A program made the position numbers and the translations under genes. Positions 1-12,280 of a stretch of DNA of 64,000 nt are shown here, piece by piece. Each line of letters starts with the position of its first letter. Position 1 is the first letter of the stretch. Origin of the DNA: Haemaphysalis longicornis (lineage: Eukaryota > Arthropoda > Arachnida > Ixodida > Ixodidae); the NCBI GenBank assembly GCA_013339765.2, contig CM023449.1:21988888-22052887 (forward strand), written 5' to 3'. Below the pieces are notes generated by a model. The model was not told the DNA's origin and ran no database searches. It worked only from the letters and a program-made list of their open reading frames with translations.

Positions 1-45
1 ACGCTGGATCGCCACCGCCAGTGGCCTCCGGTTCGTGCCGTCGGT

Positions 46-948
46 CATAGAGTTTCTTAGTAAACTGCGCCTGGTAATCCATGTCGTCGTGGGGGTTAAT
101 CCCCCCCCCCCTCCCCCCGCCTTTTGGCTTGAGCTTGGCATGGCAATTGGATTCTTCAGCGGTTTTGGGAATTTGCTTTCTTCACTATGCATTAACACGT
201 CTACGAGCTACGAGGAAGCCGAAATCCTCCCTGTTCTGTGGTAGCCGTATTCGGTGAAACAGCAGGCAGTGCGTGATCGTACCTAACATTGGTCGTATGC
301 CGCAGTCGAAGGAACGTATGACTGAGCGGGTAATATGCCACCGTGAAATTTGTAGCGGACAAAAAAAAAGAAACAAAACGTATTTCAACGAAGACAAGAT
401 ACGGGTGCCCGAATCCGTCCTATCTTGTCGTCATCCACGACTGTTTAACGCCACGTTTTCTTTTTTCTTGGTAAACTGTAGCTGACGGTCCATGCACCGG
501 TTCACGGCGAAGGCGACGTTTTGCTAGGCACGCTCAAAAAACTTTCCAAACTCTTCAAACAACTACTTATTTGAAATAATTGTAAAATTAATAATATAAG
601 AGTCTCTAATGAGTTCCCCCCGAATATTAACATTGTTCGAATTTACCACATTAGCCTGCAAAATAGCTTGCACAAACGTGCCGGCAAAAATACGCTTTAG
701 TTCGTTTTTCCTTAGTTTTAAAATAGCCTATTTCATTTTCTACTTACATAATTGCACACTATTCTTCGCGTTTTTGTGGCACTTTGTTTAAAGTTGCGGT
801 CACTAAAACGTTTCAATCCAAGCCAATAATGAAACTAAGGCGAGCGCATGATGTATAGCGGCCCATGACGACACAGACGGCCTTGATATGAGCCGCATAG
901 CCGCTAGCACCGGATTCCTCTGTAGTGTATACTGTAAGAAACTCTATG
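46..948 (+). mobile_element. Non-autonomous TIR DNA transposon, copy 1 (8-bp target duplication)
   Basis: Both ends carry the inverted repeat CATAGAGTTTCTTA. The element is flanked by a perfect 8-bp direct repeat CCGTCGGT at 38-45 and 949-956. Its interior matches 20377-21311 along its whole length in opposite orientation. An internal hairpin around 388-443 pairs two ACAAGATA-type arms. There is no transposase reading frame, so it must be moved in trans. An 8-bp duplication is typical of the hAT and P superfamilies; the CA... terminus does not decide between them. A run of C at 99-118 lies near the left end, which has lost a few bases relative to the other copy. Confidence 0.9.
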
Positions 949-956
949 CCGTCGGT

Positions 957-1325
957 ACCTTCCCATCTCCAGGCTGCTCGTATTGCACACGTGCCAGTGG
1001 CCTACTTTCCTCCCGCACAGATGCTTCCCTTTCCCAACGCGCGGTCACCGCCTCGTGCTCACTCCGACCACAACTTAAATGGAGAAAGTACAGAAATTTC
1101 CCTGGCGCCCCGGAATTCAAAGTGCCTCCCGTAAGTGACCCATTCTGCGGAAAACGGTAGTTATTGTAGCATTAGTTTTCCGGTCACGACAATGGCCGCT
1201 TGTAAATAGTAAAAAAATCACATAATGATCATTATACTCGTCCTGCCTGGTTCTTTTCTTTGTGTTCTTATAATACTACGCTGTTTGTAAACAATGTCGC
1301 AATACCAACTCACCTAACTTTTTTT
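957..1325. other. Unassigned spacer
   Basis: No repeat family or supported reading frame was recognised here. Short overlapping frames at 888-1160 and 925-1134 run across the transposon boundary, which argues against their being real coding sequence. Confidence 0.5.
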
Positions 1326-1329
1326 CGTG

Positions 1330-1525
1330 TTCCTACACTCCCTGATGCGAAATCTGTGCGCAGCACGAACTGCATTCTTATCGGTCACGGCGCATATCTG
1401 CTCCGTCTCAGGAAGTAATCGCTTGATCACCGAACGCGCGGCGGCGCGCGCTGCACTGCCGTTATCTCGCAGCGCTTCGCCGCCGCCGAGAATGTTGTTG
1501 CAAATCGTGCTTGAACCTCTCGCGC
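1330..1525 (+). repeat. GC-rich dispersed repeat, copy 1 of 3
   Basis: The stretch shares GCGCGCTGCA, ATCTCGCAGCGC and TCGCCGCCGCC blocks in the same order with 25565-25760 and 25790-25930. Open frames on both strands come from its base composition and are not conserved as protein between copies. Family unknown. Confidence 0.6.
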
Positions 1526-1639
1526 AAATGTCACGTGGTTCGGATGAGCCACGAACGGAGGTGGAGCGCCTGGCAAAGGTGTGAGAGGGAGGATGCTCCT
1601 CAGCGGGGACCAGGGGCGCAGCAAGGGGAGGGGGGCACA

Positions 1640-3290
1640 CCGGGCCCGAGCCCCCCCCGTCCCCCTAAATGTTTCGTGCCAGCTGGGGTGCGGTTTAAGT
1701 AGCCTCAAGAATCACCTGAAGTCGCCTGCAAGCAACGAAACGTGCAGTTTTAAGGACATTCTTGCTCATATAAAGCTGAAAACAAGGGCTACGTCAACGT
1801 CTGATCGCTGTGCCCGCTCCAGATGCTGCACATGTCAACATTTACAGCCCGGCTGCATTTCGTGCCGGATACACCGAGCTGCGCCGGGAACCTGCCGCGT
1901 GCCGATCGAGGCAGTCCCACTGTTTCGCAGGCGGAACAGCACGGCCGGGAAATGCGGAACAGCAGGAAAAGCCTCATATAGGCATACATGTGGTCTGGAC
2001 TTTAGCGTGTCATTCCTTGTCTTTACACTGGTACAAAGTATAATCACATGAGAGAGCATGTCACTGTATTTTGTTCAGTCAACTATATCAATGCTTGAAA
2101 TGTTTATTTTTCTACTGACACCGCCTTTAATTGACTATTGCAGTTCCATAATTACTGCTATATGAAAAGCATCGTTTTGCCCATCTTTTATTTCCTCCGC
2201 ATCAACAAAACTGTACAATTCTCTTTATTGCGGAGCTTTGTCTTTTTGTCCCTATTCCATTGTTTCCTTGACGTCCCTCTTGGTTAGAATCAGCATTCTG
2301 TATTTACTTAACCGGAATTTTGCTGAAGCCATGTCTGTTCAATTTAACGGATAGAATAGAATAAAATTTAAGGAACGTGCAACAAGCTGAACATTCAACA
2401 GCAGTGCAATAAGGTGTTCCGCTAAGTGTAAGGTTACTATTCACGTTCCTAGCACAAAAAATAACAAAAAGGCGATTACTGAAGGACGAATGACGCACGT
2501 TTGCTAGCTTAATTCACCGACATAATATACGAATGTGCCGCACGTACAGTCTACTGTGATTCGAAGGTTATCGTGAGAAAGCTACTCTTTCAAATGAAGC
2601 AGACAGAACACCAGCTTTAGCAAATCTTCCATGCCTGTTTCGTTATCGTCGGCGTAGATAAAAAGCAAGCAAGTCTGTGCTTGATAACAACGAATGTAAA
2701 GCTTGAAATGCAAACGGTGGCAAGTCAGTCGTGCGGGCCATTGTTGTAGCATGGAACAGCCAACAAGGGAGAGGAGAGTGCGAAATCTTGATTTTCATGG
2801 TTCGGAAACGAAACCGTAGGACAGTGGCACGCGTGGCCGCTCGATGCTGGCGCGATAACCTTCACATCGTGCTCGACTGTACTTCATAGCTGATAAGAAA
2901 ACTTATTAGTCCCTTTCCTAAGGGAAAATCTAAAACACGCGAATCTTGATAGTAAACACCCAGTGTTGGCCTCCACTTCCGCCTGACGAACTTCGGGGAC
3001 CGCGCGCCACTCACGAGCACACTCATGATCACGCTCACGAGCGCATGCTCGCATAACCGCCTGCTCTACGGACGAACGAATCAGCCCGTGGCCTACCCAT
3101 AGACCGGCGAACAGGAATTAAGGTCATCATCATCATCAGCTTAGCTCCTTAAGGTGGGCTTTACTGTTGCCGTTAAGCATACACAAATCGCATGTTAAAG
3201 TCAGGTATTTCAAGCTTCGTTCGAAAAACAACGCGCAAGAAGCCTCAATTGCCTACATATTTCCACGTCCCATCTTTTAGTCGACCATGC
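1640..3290. other. Unassigned, mostly AT-balanced sequence
   Basis: No gene or full repeat was recognised. A 156-codon frame at 1581-2051 has no recognisable domain. A short GAGC/CACTC-like stretch at 3005-3055 resembles the simple-sequence composition of the element at 37875-38640. A poly-C run (with one G) ends the interval at about 3295-3327. Confidence 0.4.
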
Positions 3291-3580
3291 TCCCTCCCCC
3301 CCCCCCCCCCCCCCCCCCCCGCCCCCCGAAAAAATTTCCCCGCATTTCCCCGAGGGGAAGAATGTGAAAGTGCGAATGCAGGAGTTGAATTTGGCGCGGT
3401 TCGGTAATGTTCGCGAAAGAGAGATCACACACACACACACACAACTACAAAGAAAGAAAGATGCATTTATTCACAACACCTATTTGTGTTGTCGATTGTA
3501 CTTGATTGCTAGAGCGGATCTCGCTTTGAAATTTCGTGTCAGTACTCCTTTAAGTGGGTGCATTAGCCCTTCTCACGCCC

Positions 3581-3770
3581 GATTCCTGGCTAATCCCCCA
3601 CGTGGGTATGTGCCATGTCAGCGGCCAGGCAGCCGCGCCCATCTCTCCCCGTTGCCAATGAAGACGAGGAGATTCCTGGCCAATCCCCGACGGTGGGTAT
3701 GTGCTATGTCAGCGGCCAGGCAGCGCGCGCCATCTCCCCCCGTTGCCAAGGAAGACGAGGAGCGCGCGCA
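3581..3770 (+). repeat. 90-bp tandem duplication
   Basis: The motif GATTCCTGGC recurs at 3581 and 3671, exactly 90 bp apart, and the following bases (GTGGGTATGTG, CAGCGGCCAGGCAG, GTTGCCAA.GAAGACGAGGA) repeat with few changes. The period is a multiple of three, so one frame stays open through both units, but the encoded Arg/Pro-rich sequence resembles no known protein. It is part of a larger repeat of unknown family. Confidence 0.8.
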
Positions 3771-3944
3771 CCCGCAGCTGTTGCTATGTGGACGGACGGC
3801 GGTCGCCGGAATTCAGGGTCGCTTATAAAGTGCATTCGCACTTAAAAAACTTCTGGCAACGCCCCTGGCGGGGACGCAAGGCAAAAGTGCGAGAGGGAGG
3901 CAGAGAGACGTACTGAGCCGTGGCGACGCGCTGGGAGATGACAA

Positions 3945-4020
3945 CTTGAATTGAATTGTTTTATTTTCAATTAAATATACATAACTTCATGGTGTATTAG
4001 TTGGGGGAAAATCCGCTTTA
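3945..4020 (-). repeat. Possible retroposon 3' tail
   Basis: TTGAATTGAATTG followed by a T-rich stretch looks like the short tandem tail of a non-LTR element read on the minus strand. There is no coding part next to it. Family not determined. Confidence 0.3.
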
Positions 4021-4185
4021 GGCAGCTTGACAAGCCCTAAAATTCATTTACAGAGGCAGCAGCAGGGGTGGAGGGAGAAAGAAAACAAAAACAAAGAAAG
4101 AAACCTTTTTGATAAAAAAGGGGAAAAGAAAGCAACAGAGAAAGAGAAGAGGGACTCCTCCCCTCAAAGAAGAAGAAGAAACAAC

Positions 4186-4256
4186 AATAACATCATCAAC
4201 AACAACTACAATATCAACAACTACTACAATAACAACAACTACAAAAAAGAAGAAAA
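4186..4256. repeat. AAC/ACT-rich low-complexity sequence
   Basis: Imperfect CAACAA/CTACAA triplets run for about 70 bases. A second ACA/ACG-rich stretch lies at 4790-4860. The Asn/Thr-rich frames over both are by-products of the composition. Confidence 0.85.
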
Positions 4257-4654
4257 GCAGAAGAAACCGGTGCTGGAGATGTACAATTCAAGGCATAGGG
4301 TAATTCAATTCATGTCACTAGTATAACGGCTCGAGCGGGACAGTGTTCAAGCTAGTGACAAATAGAACGCTAAATCTTGGGGCAATACAAAATCAAGGAG
4401 ACAAGCACTACTAGAAGAACCAGAAGAGTACAGTTTACAGACATCAAACATCAGCGATACACATTATTAGAGAATTCAAAGACAAATGCGGTTAGCACGG
4501 TGTGCCACCCTCCCCCTCACTAGACGCCGCTTCTCCGTTATCTTTCTGCCTGGGGTGGCTCGTTCGCTCGTTCGGTTACGCGGATACCGCCGCCTTCGCC
4601 TTCGCCACTGCGACACCCCTGTACCGGTCGCCAAAGCGCTGCGCGCTAAAATCC

Positions 4655-4722
4655 TCTGTGATCCGACGGGATTTAAACCCGCGTCTCCACACCACCAGCC
4701 CAATGCGCTGGCCGTTGTGAAC
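4655..4722 (-). repeat. tRNA-like (Pol III promoter-like) fragment
   Basis: Read on the minus strand there is a B-box-like GGGTTTAAATCCC (4669-4681), preceded by GCGCATTGGGCTGGTGG. No complete cloverleaf with paired acceptor ends can be folded, so this is a tRNA-derived repeat fragment and not a working tRNA gene. Confidence 0.4.
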
Positions 4723-4729
4723 GTGAAGC

Positions 4730-6305
4730 CCTATTGTGAACGTACACAAAAAACAGTACTTCTGATGGTTGCCTCATTAGCAAAGATTATAACAACAACT
4801 ACGACGACGAAAGTGATGACAACTGCCCCGATGAGGACAACGACAACTACGAACAAACTAGTAATCTGTTCGTGCAATCTGTTGCACCTAGTGTTTTTCC
4901 ATCTTTTCGTGCGCAAAGAAGTGTCACCGAATTGGGGACGACGTTCACTGAAATGAAATAAGTTATCCGCGCCCTTTTGAATGCGGTTGCAGCAAAGCTC
5001 ATATATGACGCATGCGAGCTCTCAAGATGCTTCTATAACTGCGCCATGGAACTTCCCTCCTGATTCGGAGGCACACGCTCACGTATGGTAACGTCTCCGT
5101 AGTGGGGTGTTTTATATTTTGCTTTAGCACACTTGATTCGTTCTGTTGACGGCGACCTTCCTTTAAAAAATAACAAAACAAAACTAGCTCATGACATTGA
5201 CACTTGCAGAAATGCTGAACACTGATTTTAACACCGCACAGGCTACTCTGCAGCTCCGTGCTCTGCAGTAACTTGCCTACATATGGACGAACGCTGTTGA
5301 TGAAAAAGTACCATGCCGTTTCAAGTCACTTTGTTTCCGCATCTACTTCGCATTAGGTGGTGGTGTTTTAAACAGCGGTTGTTTTGAGCACGGTTGGGCT
5401 ATGATGACACCATGCAAACAACCTTGGAGTTCCTATAGAACACTCTGTTGGTATCGTGTTCTAACATGTACATATGCGTGCGTGAGTGCGTGTCAGAGGA
5501 TCCTGCTACACTTTCAACTGACGACGAAACTGTTTCCGATTCAGCATTAGGTATACGAAGTCTAGCAGAAGCAGACTACGCGACTATACCCTTAATATTG
5601 CTTTATGGGTTACGCAGTTGGGTCACGGTAGAACTTTTTTACTGCAATTATCCTACTGTGGCGGTCGCAAGTTTCTTCAAGCCAGGCATGTGCAACCTTG
5701 GCGATGACACGTGTGAGAGGGTCGTAAGAGGACAGGATGAAAACGAAAAAAGAAAGCGCAGGAAAGAAGGCAGGTCTTTAGGAAATGACTCGCCGGCAAC
5801 CTATTCACGCCGAAGTCGTAAAAGGGCCCCCCGTCTACCGATCCGGTTCTCACGACTTCTTCGCTCGTAAGCTTCCAGTCGCCGTTTCCTTTCGTCAGTC
5901 TTTCCTTCTATCTTTTTAGGCTCGGAATTGACGACGCCTGCAAATCTAAGCCTCGTCTCAACTGTCGTGAAATGGGGTTCCTGTTACGCGTATTCTAAAA
6001 ATTATCTGTTATCTCGGAGTCGTAAAAATGTCACTTAAGCTGTACGCCAGTGCTTCTGAGGCGGCTATGGTTAAGATTTAACACCTTGCACAGAGGGAGT
6101 AGTAGAGGAAGAAAGAAGTTGTTTACAGGCGTTTAACGAGTCACCAACGAGGTCGCTGTGAACGAAGTGCATTGCAACGGGTCATGCATTAGAGCGTTGG
6201 TTAGGACGTTAAGGCATACGACATGACATTTTGGGTCATCTTTGAACTCTGATATTCACAAGCAGCACGCTACGTTAAACTGCCCGCTTGGATAGTTGTT
6301 TCATA
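4730..6305. other. Unassigned spacer with a 140-codon open frame
   Basis: The frame at 5448-5870 (+) opens with a Ser/Asp/Thr-rich part, then a hydrophobic part, then an Arg/Lys-rich tail. No domain, signal peptide or splice pattern could be supported. Nothing else was recognised. Confidence 0.3.
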
Positions 6306-6310
6306 TTAAA

Positions 6311-6604
6311 ACGAAGCTTTCGAGTTCTCACCGATGGCGTCCGTAACTCGGAAACCCCGTGCGGGGAAGCCAACTTCCTCTGCCATTGATGATGAATGAT
6401 CGTGGCTGAAGTGAAAGAAAAAAAAAAACACTTCAGTGGCTGGAATCAAGCCTGGGTCTCTCGCGTTGTGAAGCCGGCGTCTATCCGATTGCGCCATCTC
6501 GGCATGGTCTAAACTCAGTTCAAACTCAGACGACAACCAAAGAACCCGTCACGAGAACGCTTGTCGTTCAACCATCATCTAGACGGAGGGGTGCACAATT
6601 TTTT
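6311..6604 (-). repeat. tRNA-like dispersed repeat G, copy 1
   Basis: About 290 bp match 32631-32927 in the same orientation, including TATCCGATTGC, GACGACAACCAAAGAA and AGACGGAGGGGTGCA. On the minus strand it holds an A-box-like GGCGCAATCGGATAGACGCC followed by a B-box-like GGCTTGATTCCAG. The outer parts (CGAAGCTTT... and ...CGCTTGTCG) are weakly inverted. It is either a SINE or a TIR element that captured a tRNA-like segment. The B box has decayed relative to the other copy. Confidence 0.75.
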
Positions 6605-9600
6605 ACGAGTTTGCGCTGCACAAGCAGTACAGATATGAAAGGAAACTGACGGAACTGACACTACACGAACTTATTTTATTTCAGAGCCGCACCTTCGAAT
6701 ACACACATCGCAAGCAGCGTGCATCATAAATTCACACGGCAACAACAACCTGTGGCCCACGTCTTGCTTGACAAAAATTAAGTTCTGACTAAAAGCTTCC
6801 CAAACAACCACCGATGATGATGTGCTCATGATGAACAGGTACGTCGGAAAATAGGAGACTGATGATGAATGAAGGCAAGGAAACGATAAAAGGGTGGCGC
6901 TTACTGTTATCCTCGAGTACCCAAGGAAATATAGTGCATAGGTCCCTTATTACATTTGGCTGCGGTTTTAATGGTGGCAAAACCAGTGAATCATGAACGG
7001 CGATATTTAATGACTAAAGCTGTCAAACCCCTTACTAAACGACCTTCTGCCACCGACAAAAAAAGTGCACCAACAGGTGTAATTCTGAAAAACTTGAAAA
7101 CCAAGTTTAACTTCCGTTGCAGACGTCCATACCGACGATACAGGGTAAGCTTCGAATCATAAAGTAGCATTAGTCCCACGCGATGGAATACCAGAAGCCG
7201 CCGTAGCGCTCCACGGAGCCGCTCCTACGAAATGGCACACTTACGCGGGGGGGAGTCCTAATGTGTGAATTATACGAGCACGCGAACGGAACGGGGCAGA
7301 TGCGCGTACGCTGAACCCGGATGGTGGCTATGGCGTCCCTGGGCATACACAGACCCCCGCACATGCGTGCGTGCATGCGCAATTGAGTTATTCTCGGTCT
7401 GTGAGCCAATCACGCGAATCAGTTGCCGCGAGCGGACGCGTGTGGCGGGGTAGAGTCCTCTCGTCGCACCCGCGCTGTCGACGCGGCGCGGACGACACGC
7501 GACGACACGGCGCCGAACACGCGTCACCCATTTTTGTGTGCGCGCGCGTATTCGCGGTTCCGCATGCACGGCGTAGAATCGCAGGGTGCCACACGCATGT
7601 AGGCAGCTGCTCGATGGAAATGGCGCCTCTCGGAGCTTCTTCTCCGGGTCGCATGATTTAGCGTCCCTAATCAATACTCCCGGGGAGGCTGGGCCTGAGG
7701 AGTGTGTCGGTTGCGCCTGATATCTGCTTTCCGGAAGTTTACAGGCCAGCCAACGGAAAGGTCAGTGAAGGAGGACACATGATTGCGGATCATCAACTAC
7801 GTAGAGGTAGCTGGTACCTCCTTCCGCTCAATGCGGGGCAGTGGTTGTCCTTCGACGAGAAATAAAAATCTAAACGGAATCGAAATGTACCTTCGTAACC
7901 GATGCTTTGATCCTCGCTGAACGACTTCATACCGTCAAACACACTCTCTCAGGAGAGTCCTTCGGTACCATGATGATGATGATGTTTGCTATTGGTATCC
8001 CCTTTGCAGCGAGATGATGACGTGTCATCTTATTAAAAATAATATACCTAAGTTTTATACTCTTGGTTGGCTTAATACTAGCGCTGCTTAGGGCAGGCAC
8101 AAAAATCTTATTAGGGACAAAATACTTTTTTTTCCTGTTACAGGCGGTAGCTGTCCTAGGCAATATTCCCCTCTCTGCTTTTCGTTCTCCAGCATTCTAA
8201 TCTTCTTTTCGTCACCTCGACAGCTTTAAAGTCAACTTCCTCTGTGCTACCCTTAAATCCTAGGGCTTCTGGAAGCCGACTACCCTCATGTAGATGGCGA
8301 GAGGGTTACTTTCCCACACAGCATCCTCTGTATGCTAACTTTAGCTTCGCATTGAATACATCGCAGGCTTCTCACGCTTTCTATACTATAACATTATTAA
8401 ATGCTCTCCCAAACCCACTCGTATACCTTTCTTTTCAAAGCAAGCTTCTCTACAGCAGACAATACGATGCCCTTTACTTATCCTGACACTTATCATTTGC
8501 AGTACTGTAAGCATTGTGTAATTTAATGATTTGCTATCTTTCTTTAAAGTGCTTACCTCAAGTAAAAAGGTACAAATGCTCAGTAAGTATTCATACTTGT
8601 AAGTATTCTTAAGTTCAGAAAGTAAGCTCTTTAAGAAGCTAGTTCAGCTTAAGATCAGTAAGTAACGAGTATAAAGGCTTGGTAAGTTTCGGGAGAAGAA
8701 AAAATTATGGGGCTCATGGGGTACTACTGAAGATGGAAAGAAAGATGGTCTACGTAATTTGGCTTTAAACCGATAACGAAATTCCACAATATGCGTAAAC
8801 CCCTCAACTGTCCTCTTAACACTACCGCACCTAAAACTACAGCGAATCGCTTCACCGTCTGGGTTCATATCCCGCATCGGCTACCATTTCACCACCTGAT
8901 TTGACATTTTCGACCACGCCCGCTTTGATGACACCCTTTTCTTCATTTAGAAACTGCACCATGGAATGCCGCTGTTTGCGGCTGTTTGTCGGCATTGTTT
9001 GTCAGGGACATCGTTTGTCCTTGTTCGCTGGTGGACACAACGGAACGCGAGCTATCGGAATCTGACAAAGGCAGTTAGTCCAGACGCAAATCTTCAGAGA
9101 GATTCCACGAAAGCTGCTTGCGGCTGTCGTGCATACGAATGCAAGAATTCTATTGGTACGCTGTGAAGGGCACGGCCCAAAATTCAGTAATCGAGGCTAC
9201 ACCAAACAACTGCTTTTATTTCTGTTGTTCTTTTTCACGTACAGCGCAGCACAACTCACGCGGCTGCCGAAGGGTGGCTCGATTAACGGCTGATGAGGCG
9301 CCTGGCTGCTCGTGCGTCGGGGACGAAAACTCCCGAGGCAAGGTCTCCGAGAATGGGCCAATTTTCGATTCCGCGCATGTAGTCTCAGTGCGTTTATAAC
9401 GACTGTGATTCTACCCGCGAGTGTGGCAAACACCTCTGAGGTAAAGAAAGCCGCATCATCACAACGCCTCCTCCTAGATTTTCACGTCGAGTGACGACCC
9501 GTTGTGATGACGGGCAACCAATTTAGTGATGATTTTGTTTATTTCGGTCGACTACTAGGGCCAGTGACAGCATCTCGAGGCCTTTTTGTGTGGGGGTTGT

Positions 9601-9905
9601 TGATGGAACATGAGGTTGGATGCAAGTCCTTCAAACCCCGGAGGCTTGGTGGCAACCTGCCGCAGTAGGCATGAAGCGGGATCCGACAGGGGATCGAATG
9701 ACAACGGCGCGCTTGCGGACAAGAATTCGAGCCTAATTGGGCTAATTCGCCGTTAATTCCCGCGGATGATGAAATTCGAGGGGAGGGGCGTCAACTGCGG
9801 GGGACTGGTTCGTGGTGGTGCCGGTGGAGTACAACCACTGGCGTGTACATGATTATAGTGACGTTTCGAGGGTGACGGCCAGGCCTCCTGGACACGCCTA
9901 CCCCG
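6605..9905. other. Unassigned 3.3-kb spacer
   Basis: No gene or full repeat was recognised. There is a CpG-rich block at about 7200-7660 with overlapping open frames on both strands, an (ATG) microsatellite at 7969-7984, and a degenerate AGTAAGT/AAGTA-rich stretch at about 8560-8690. The CpG-rich block could be promoter-like or just repeat-derived; sequence alone does not decide. Confidence 0.4.
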
Positions 9906-9908
9906 CGG

Positions 9909-10205
9909 TTTTAGGGGCTGGGGCTGTTGGCGTCTCCTGTCAACCTCGTCGTTGTAAGCGTCGTTTCATGTAGTCACGGTACTAAAACAACGAGAAACTC
10001 GTTTGCGCCTAGCGTTAGAACAACGCGTGCAAAGTACAAAAAAAAAAAAAACACCGGGACACTCGTTTACGCCTCGCGCAAGGTAGCTTCGTGCTTCAAG
10101 TGGAGTAAAGTGAAAAACGATTTTTTCTACCTCTACCCCAAAACGTATTCCTCTCCGTTGGCAAAAAACGGCCAAGGCGCCAAAAAGTACACTTATACAC
10201 GAGGT
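9909..10205 (+). repeat. Dispersed repeat D, copy 1
   Basis: It shares ordered blocks with 57066-57410 (GGGGCTGGGGCTGTTGGCGT, CATGTAGTCACGGTACTA, GGGACACTCGTTTACG) and with 15340-15500 (TACCTCTACCCC, CTCCGTTGGCAAAAA, AAGGCGCCAA, ACACTTATAC). Copy 1 has a poly-A expansion in the middle and runs straight into a SINE fragment at 10206. Family unknown; it encodes no recognisable protein. Confidence 0.75.
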
Positions 10206-10300
10206 AGCGGGTTAGATTCCCGGCCGTGGTAGCCGCTTCCCTGATGGAGGCGAAAAGTAAAAACGCCCGTGTGGGCGAGATTTCGGCGCACGTTAAAAGG
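10206..10300 (+). mobile_element. SINE fragment (tRNA-derived, tick Ruka-like)
   Basis: It matches the middle of the SINE at 61018-61265: a B-box-like GGGTTAGATTCCCGGCC, then CTGATGGAGGCGAAAAG, AACGCCCGTGTG and GAGATTTCGGCGCA. The A box and the tail are missing. The join with repeat D directly upstream is abrupt. Confidence 0.75.
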
Positions 10301-11070
10301 GACACTTGAAGTGAATTTGTCAAGCTCCCGTTTTTGCTTGCACTGCGTAGACTGGCTCAAATTAGCCCACTTTTCATCGTTTATCCGGTTGACAAATCGG
10401 TAATTATTTTACAAAGCGCCAAAGAAGAAAACTACCATGCGCGGTTTGCGGCGGGGCCCGCACACAACTAAAGCTGGTGAGCGTTAGGAGGAGCCGCCAC
10501 CGTGATTGGACGATGCCCAAGGTGAGCAACCAACAAGTTTCAGGGTTCGGTTTCGGTTCTGTAAAACACAACCTGTGGCGTTGTTGGAATGGGCATTCTC
10601 AATAACCTCAGTAATCATCGCACCGCGCTTCTGCCATGTTGTCAGCTGTAAAAATGCATAAAGATAGCCTCCCAGGACGGCTTGGAATCGTAGCATTCAC
10701 TAGCCGAGGCCTACGCAGTGCATGGACGCCCTCCGCGTGCCCGCAGACGCACAAATGTCATGCGCTCCCCCCCCCCCCCCTTCCTATTGGAGGCTTCGCC
10801 TCACTCATGCCTGTACCGTAAAATGCGTGTTCGCACCCAGGCCACCAGGCCAAGGGTCTGTTCATTCTGGCCTGTGCCCACTGCCCGCAAGCAGTCGGTG
10901 CTTATGGACAGCACGCCAACGAGAACTCGCTAGCGCGCCAGTGCCAGCCTGCGCGCGTTCTGGGAACTAGTTCGTGGAGCCATGAACGTTTCGGCCCAAA
11001 CAAAGGTGAACTGAATGTAGAAAACATCGGCAGAAAACAAAAAAGTTAACTTACAAAAAAAAAAAATAAA
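10300..11070. other. Unassigned spacer
   Basis: A poly-C tract lies at about 10767-10780 and a poly-A tract near 11055. No supported gene was found. Confidence 0.4.
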
Positions 11071-11075
11071 AAGCA

Positions 11076-11160
11076 CGTACCCGCGGGGACTCGAACTCGT
11101 GACTTGCAAAACACTAGGCGGCGACATACCTGCAGCCTTAGACAACTCGGCTACGAGACG
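11076..11160 (-). repeat. tRNA-like element
   Basis: On the minus strand an A-box-like TAGCCGAGTTGTCTAAGGC (11135-11153), with a pairable AGCC/GGCT D stem, precedes a B-box-like GAGTTCGAGTCCCC (about 11087-11100). The spacing fits a long-variable-arm (Ser/Leu type) tRNA, but the T stem and acceptor stem do not pair, so it reads as a tRNA-derived relic. A poly-A tract at 11055 lies just downstream on the other side. Confidence 0.5.
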
Positions 11161-11985
11161 GGCTGCGCCGATTATGGTAATATAAGGTATATATTGTACA
11201 ACAAGTTTACATTTTTATTTAGTTTTGGCATTTCAAGCAGCTTAGGTGACTATTTGTTGTATTGTGCTCGTGCAGTAAGCGTCCCCCGAGTTTCCGCAAT
11301 AGCTCACGTCTAGCAATTGCATTTCGTAGACGGAAAAGCGTTCGCAGATGCGTAGTCGTGCTGCTGACCGCTGTGCTTGTTCGCCCAGCGCAAAAAAGTG
11401 CTTCCCGCACCCTATTTTTACGCTGTACGGTAAAAATATCAGTTGATTTTATTTCCTTAGTACCTATATTGACTTCGCTGACTCTTCTCCCGCCTTCAAG
11501 AGGCCTTATATTTTCCTACGGGCGTACCAGTCAGCGAAGCGTCGCATGTGCGTTTGCACAGCGCTTGTGTGAAGCGACCTTGACTTGGAGCTAGATACAG
11601 TGTACAAACTAACCAAGTAAAGGAAGGCCCATTCTTCCATTCACAAACGTGTCCTGGGCCTGGCTTCGTTTCAACTGAGCGAACGAATTGCGACGACCCG
11701 TCGGCGTCCGGCGGACGAAACGCTGGGCCGACTGACTCGGTCTGAAGGCCGGGGAGCCGTGCAGATAGCTCAGCCAATTGCGAGCTCGGCCCCTCTCGAC
11801 GTCACACGAAAACGCCGCATAAAATGGGCGAGCGTAAAGAGAGGAGGACAGCATTTTCGAATTAAGTTTTCTACTAAATAAAAGCGCGTAAACGCGCTCA
11901 GAGTGGTCGTAACATGCCTGGGGACCCCGTACTACAATTTGCGCAAGTAATCCCGCAATGTTTACATATCAATTCAGTGTCCCTT
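11160..11985. other. Unassigned spacer
   Basis: Several short open frames overlap on both strands, without recognisable domains. No repeat was matched elsewhere in the window. Confidence 0.35.
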
Positions 11986-12090
11986 TAAAGATCCCAACGT
12001 CGTCAAAATTAATCCGTAGCCCTCCACTACGGCGCGCCTCATCGCCTGCGTTGCGTCGGCGCGTTAAACCTTACAATCAATCAAAATCAA
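11985..12090 (+). mobile_element. SINE 3' fragment (Ruka-like)
   Basis: It holds the 3' half of the SINE: GTCAAAATTAATCCG, AGCCCTCCACTACGGCGCG, GCGTTGCGTCGGCGCGTTAA and the start of an AATC tail. The tRNA-like head is absent. It is joined upstream to GTCCCTTTAAAG, a motif resembling the ends of the TIR element at 17746-18543. Confidence 0.8.
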
Positions 12091-12280
12091 TTCCTCTCAG
12101 AATTAAGTCTGCCTAGGTGGTTTGAAGGCAAAAGCCTAGCGCTTATCATACTTATTCACTGTTACCTCATATTTTAGCCCTTGTCATCACCCTGTTTTCT
12201 TTTTTTTTTTCGTCTATTTTCGTCTATTACGCTGCCCCTGGCTCTGAGTGTAAAAGGGTACTTTTCAACATGACTGAATT

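Noticed and set aside
5448..5870. 140-codon frame resembling an acidic/basic nuclear protein
   Set aside because: No motif is recognisable and no repeat copy or splice evidence exists. Left as unassigned.
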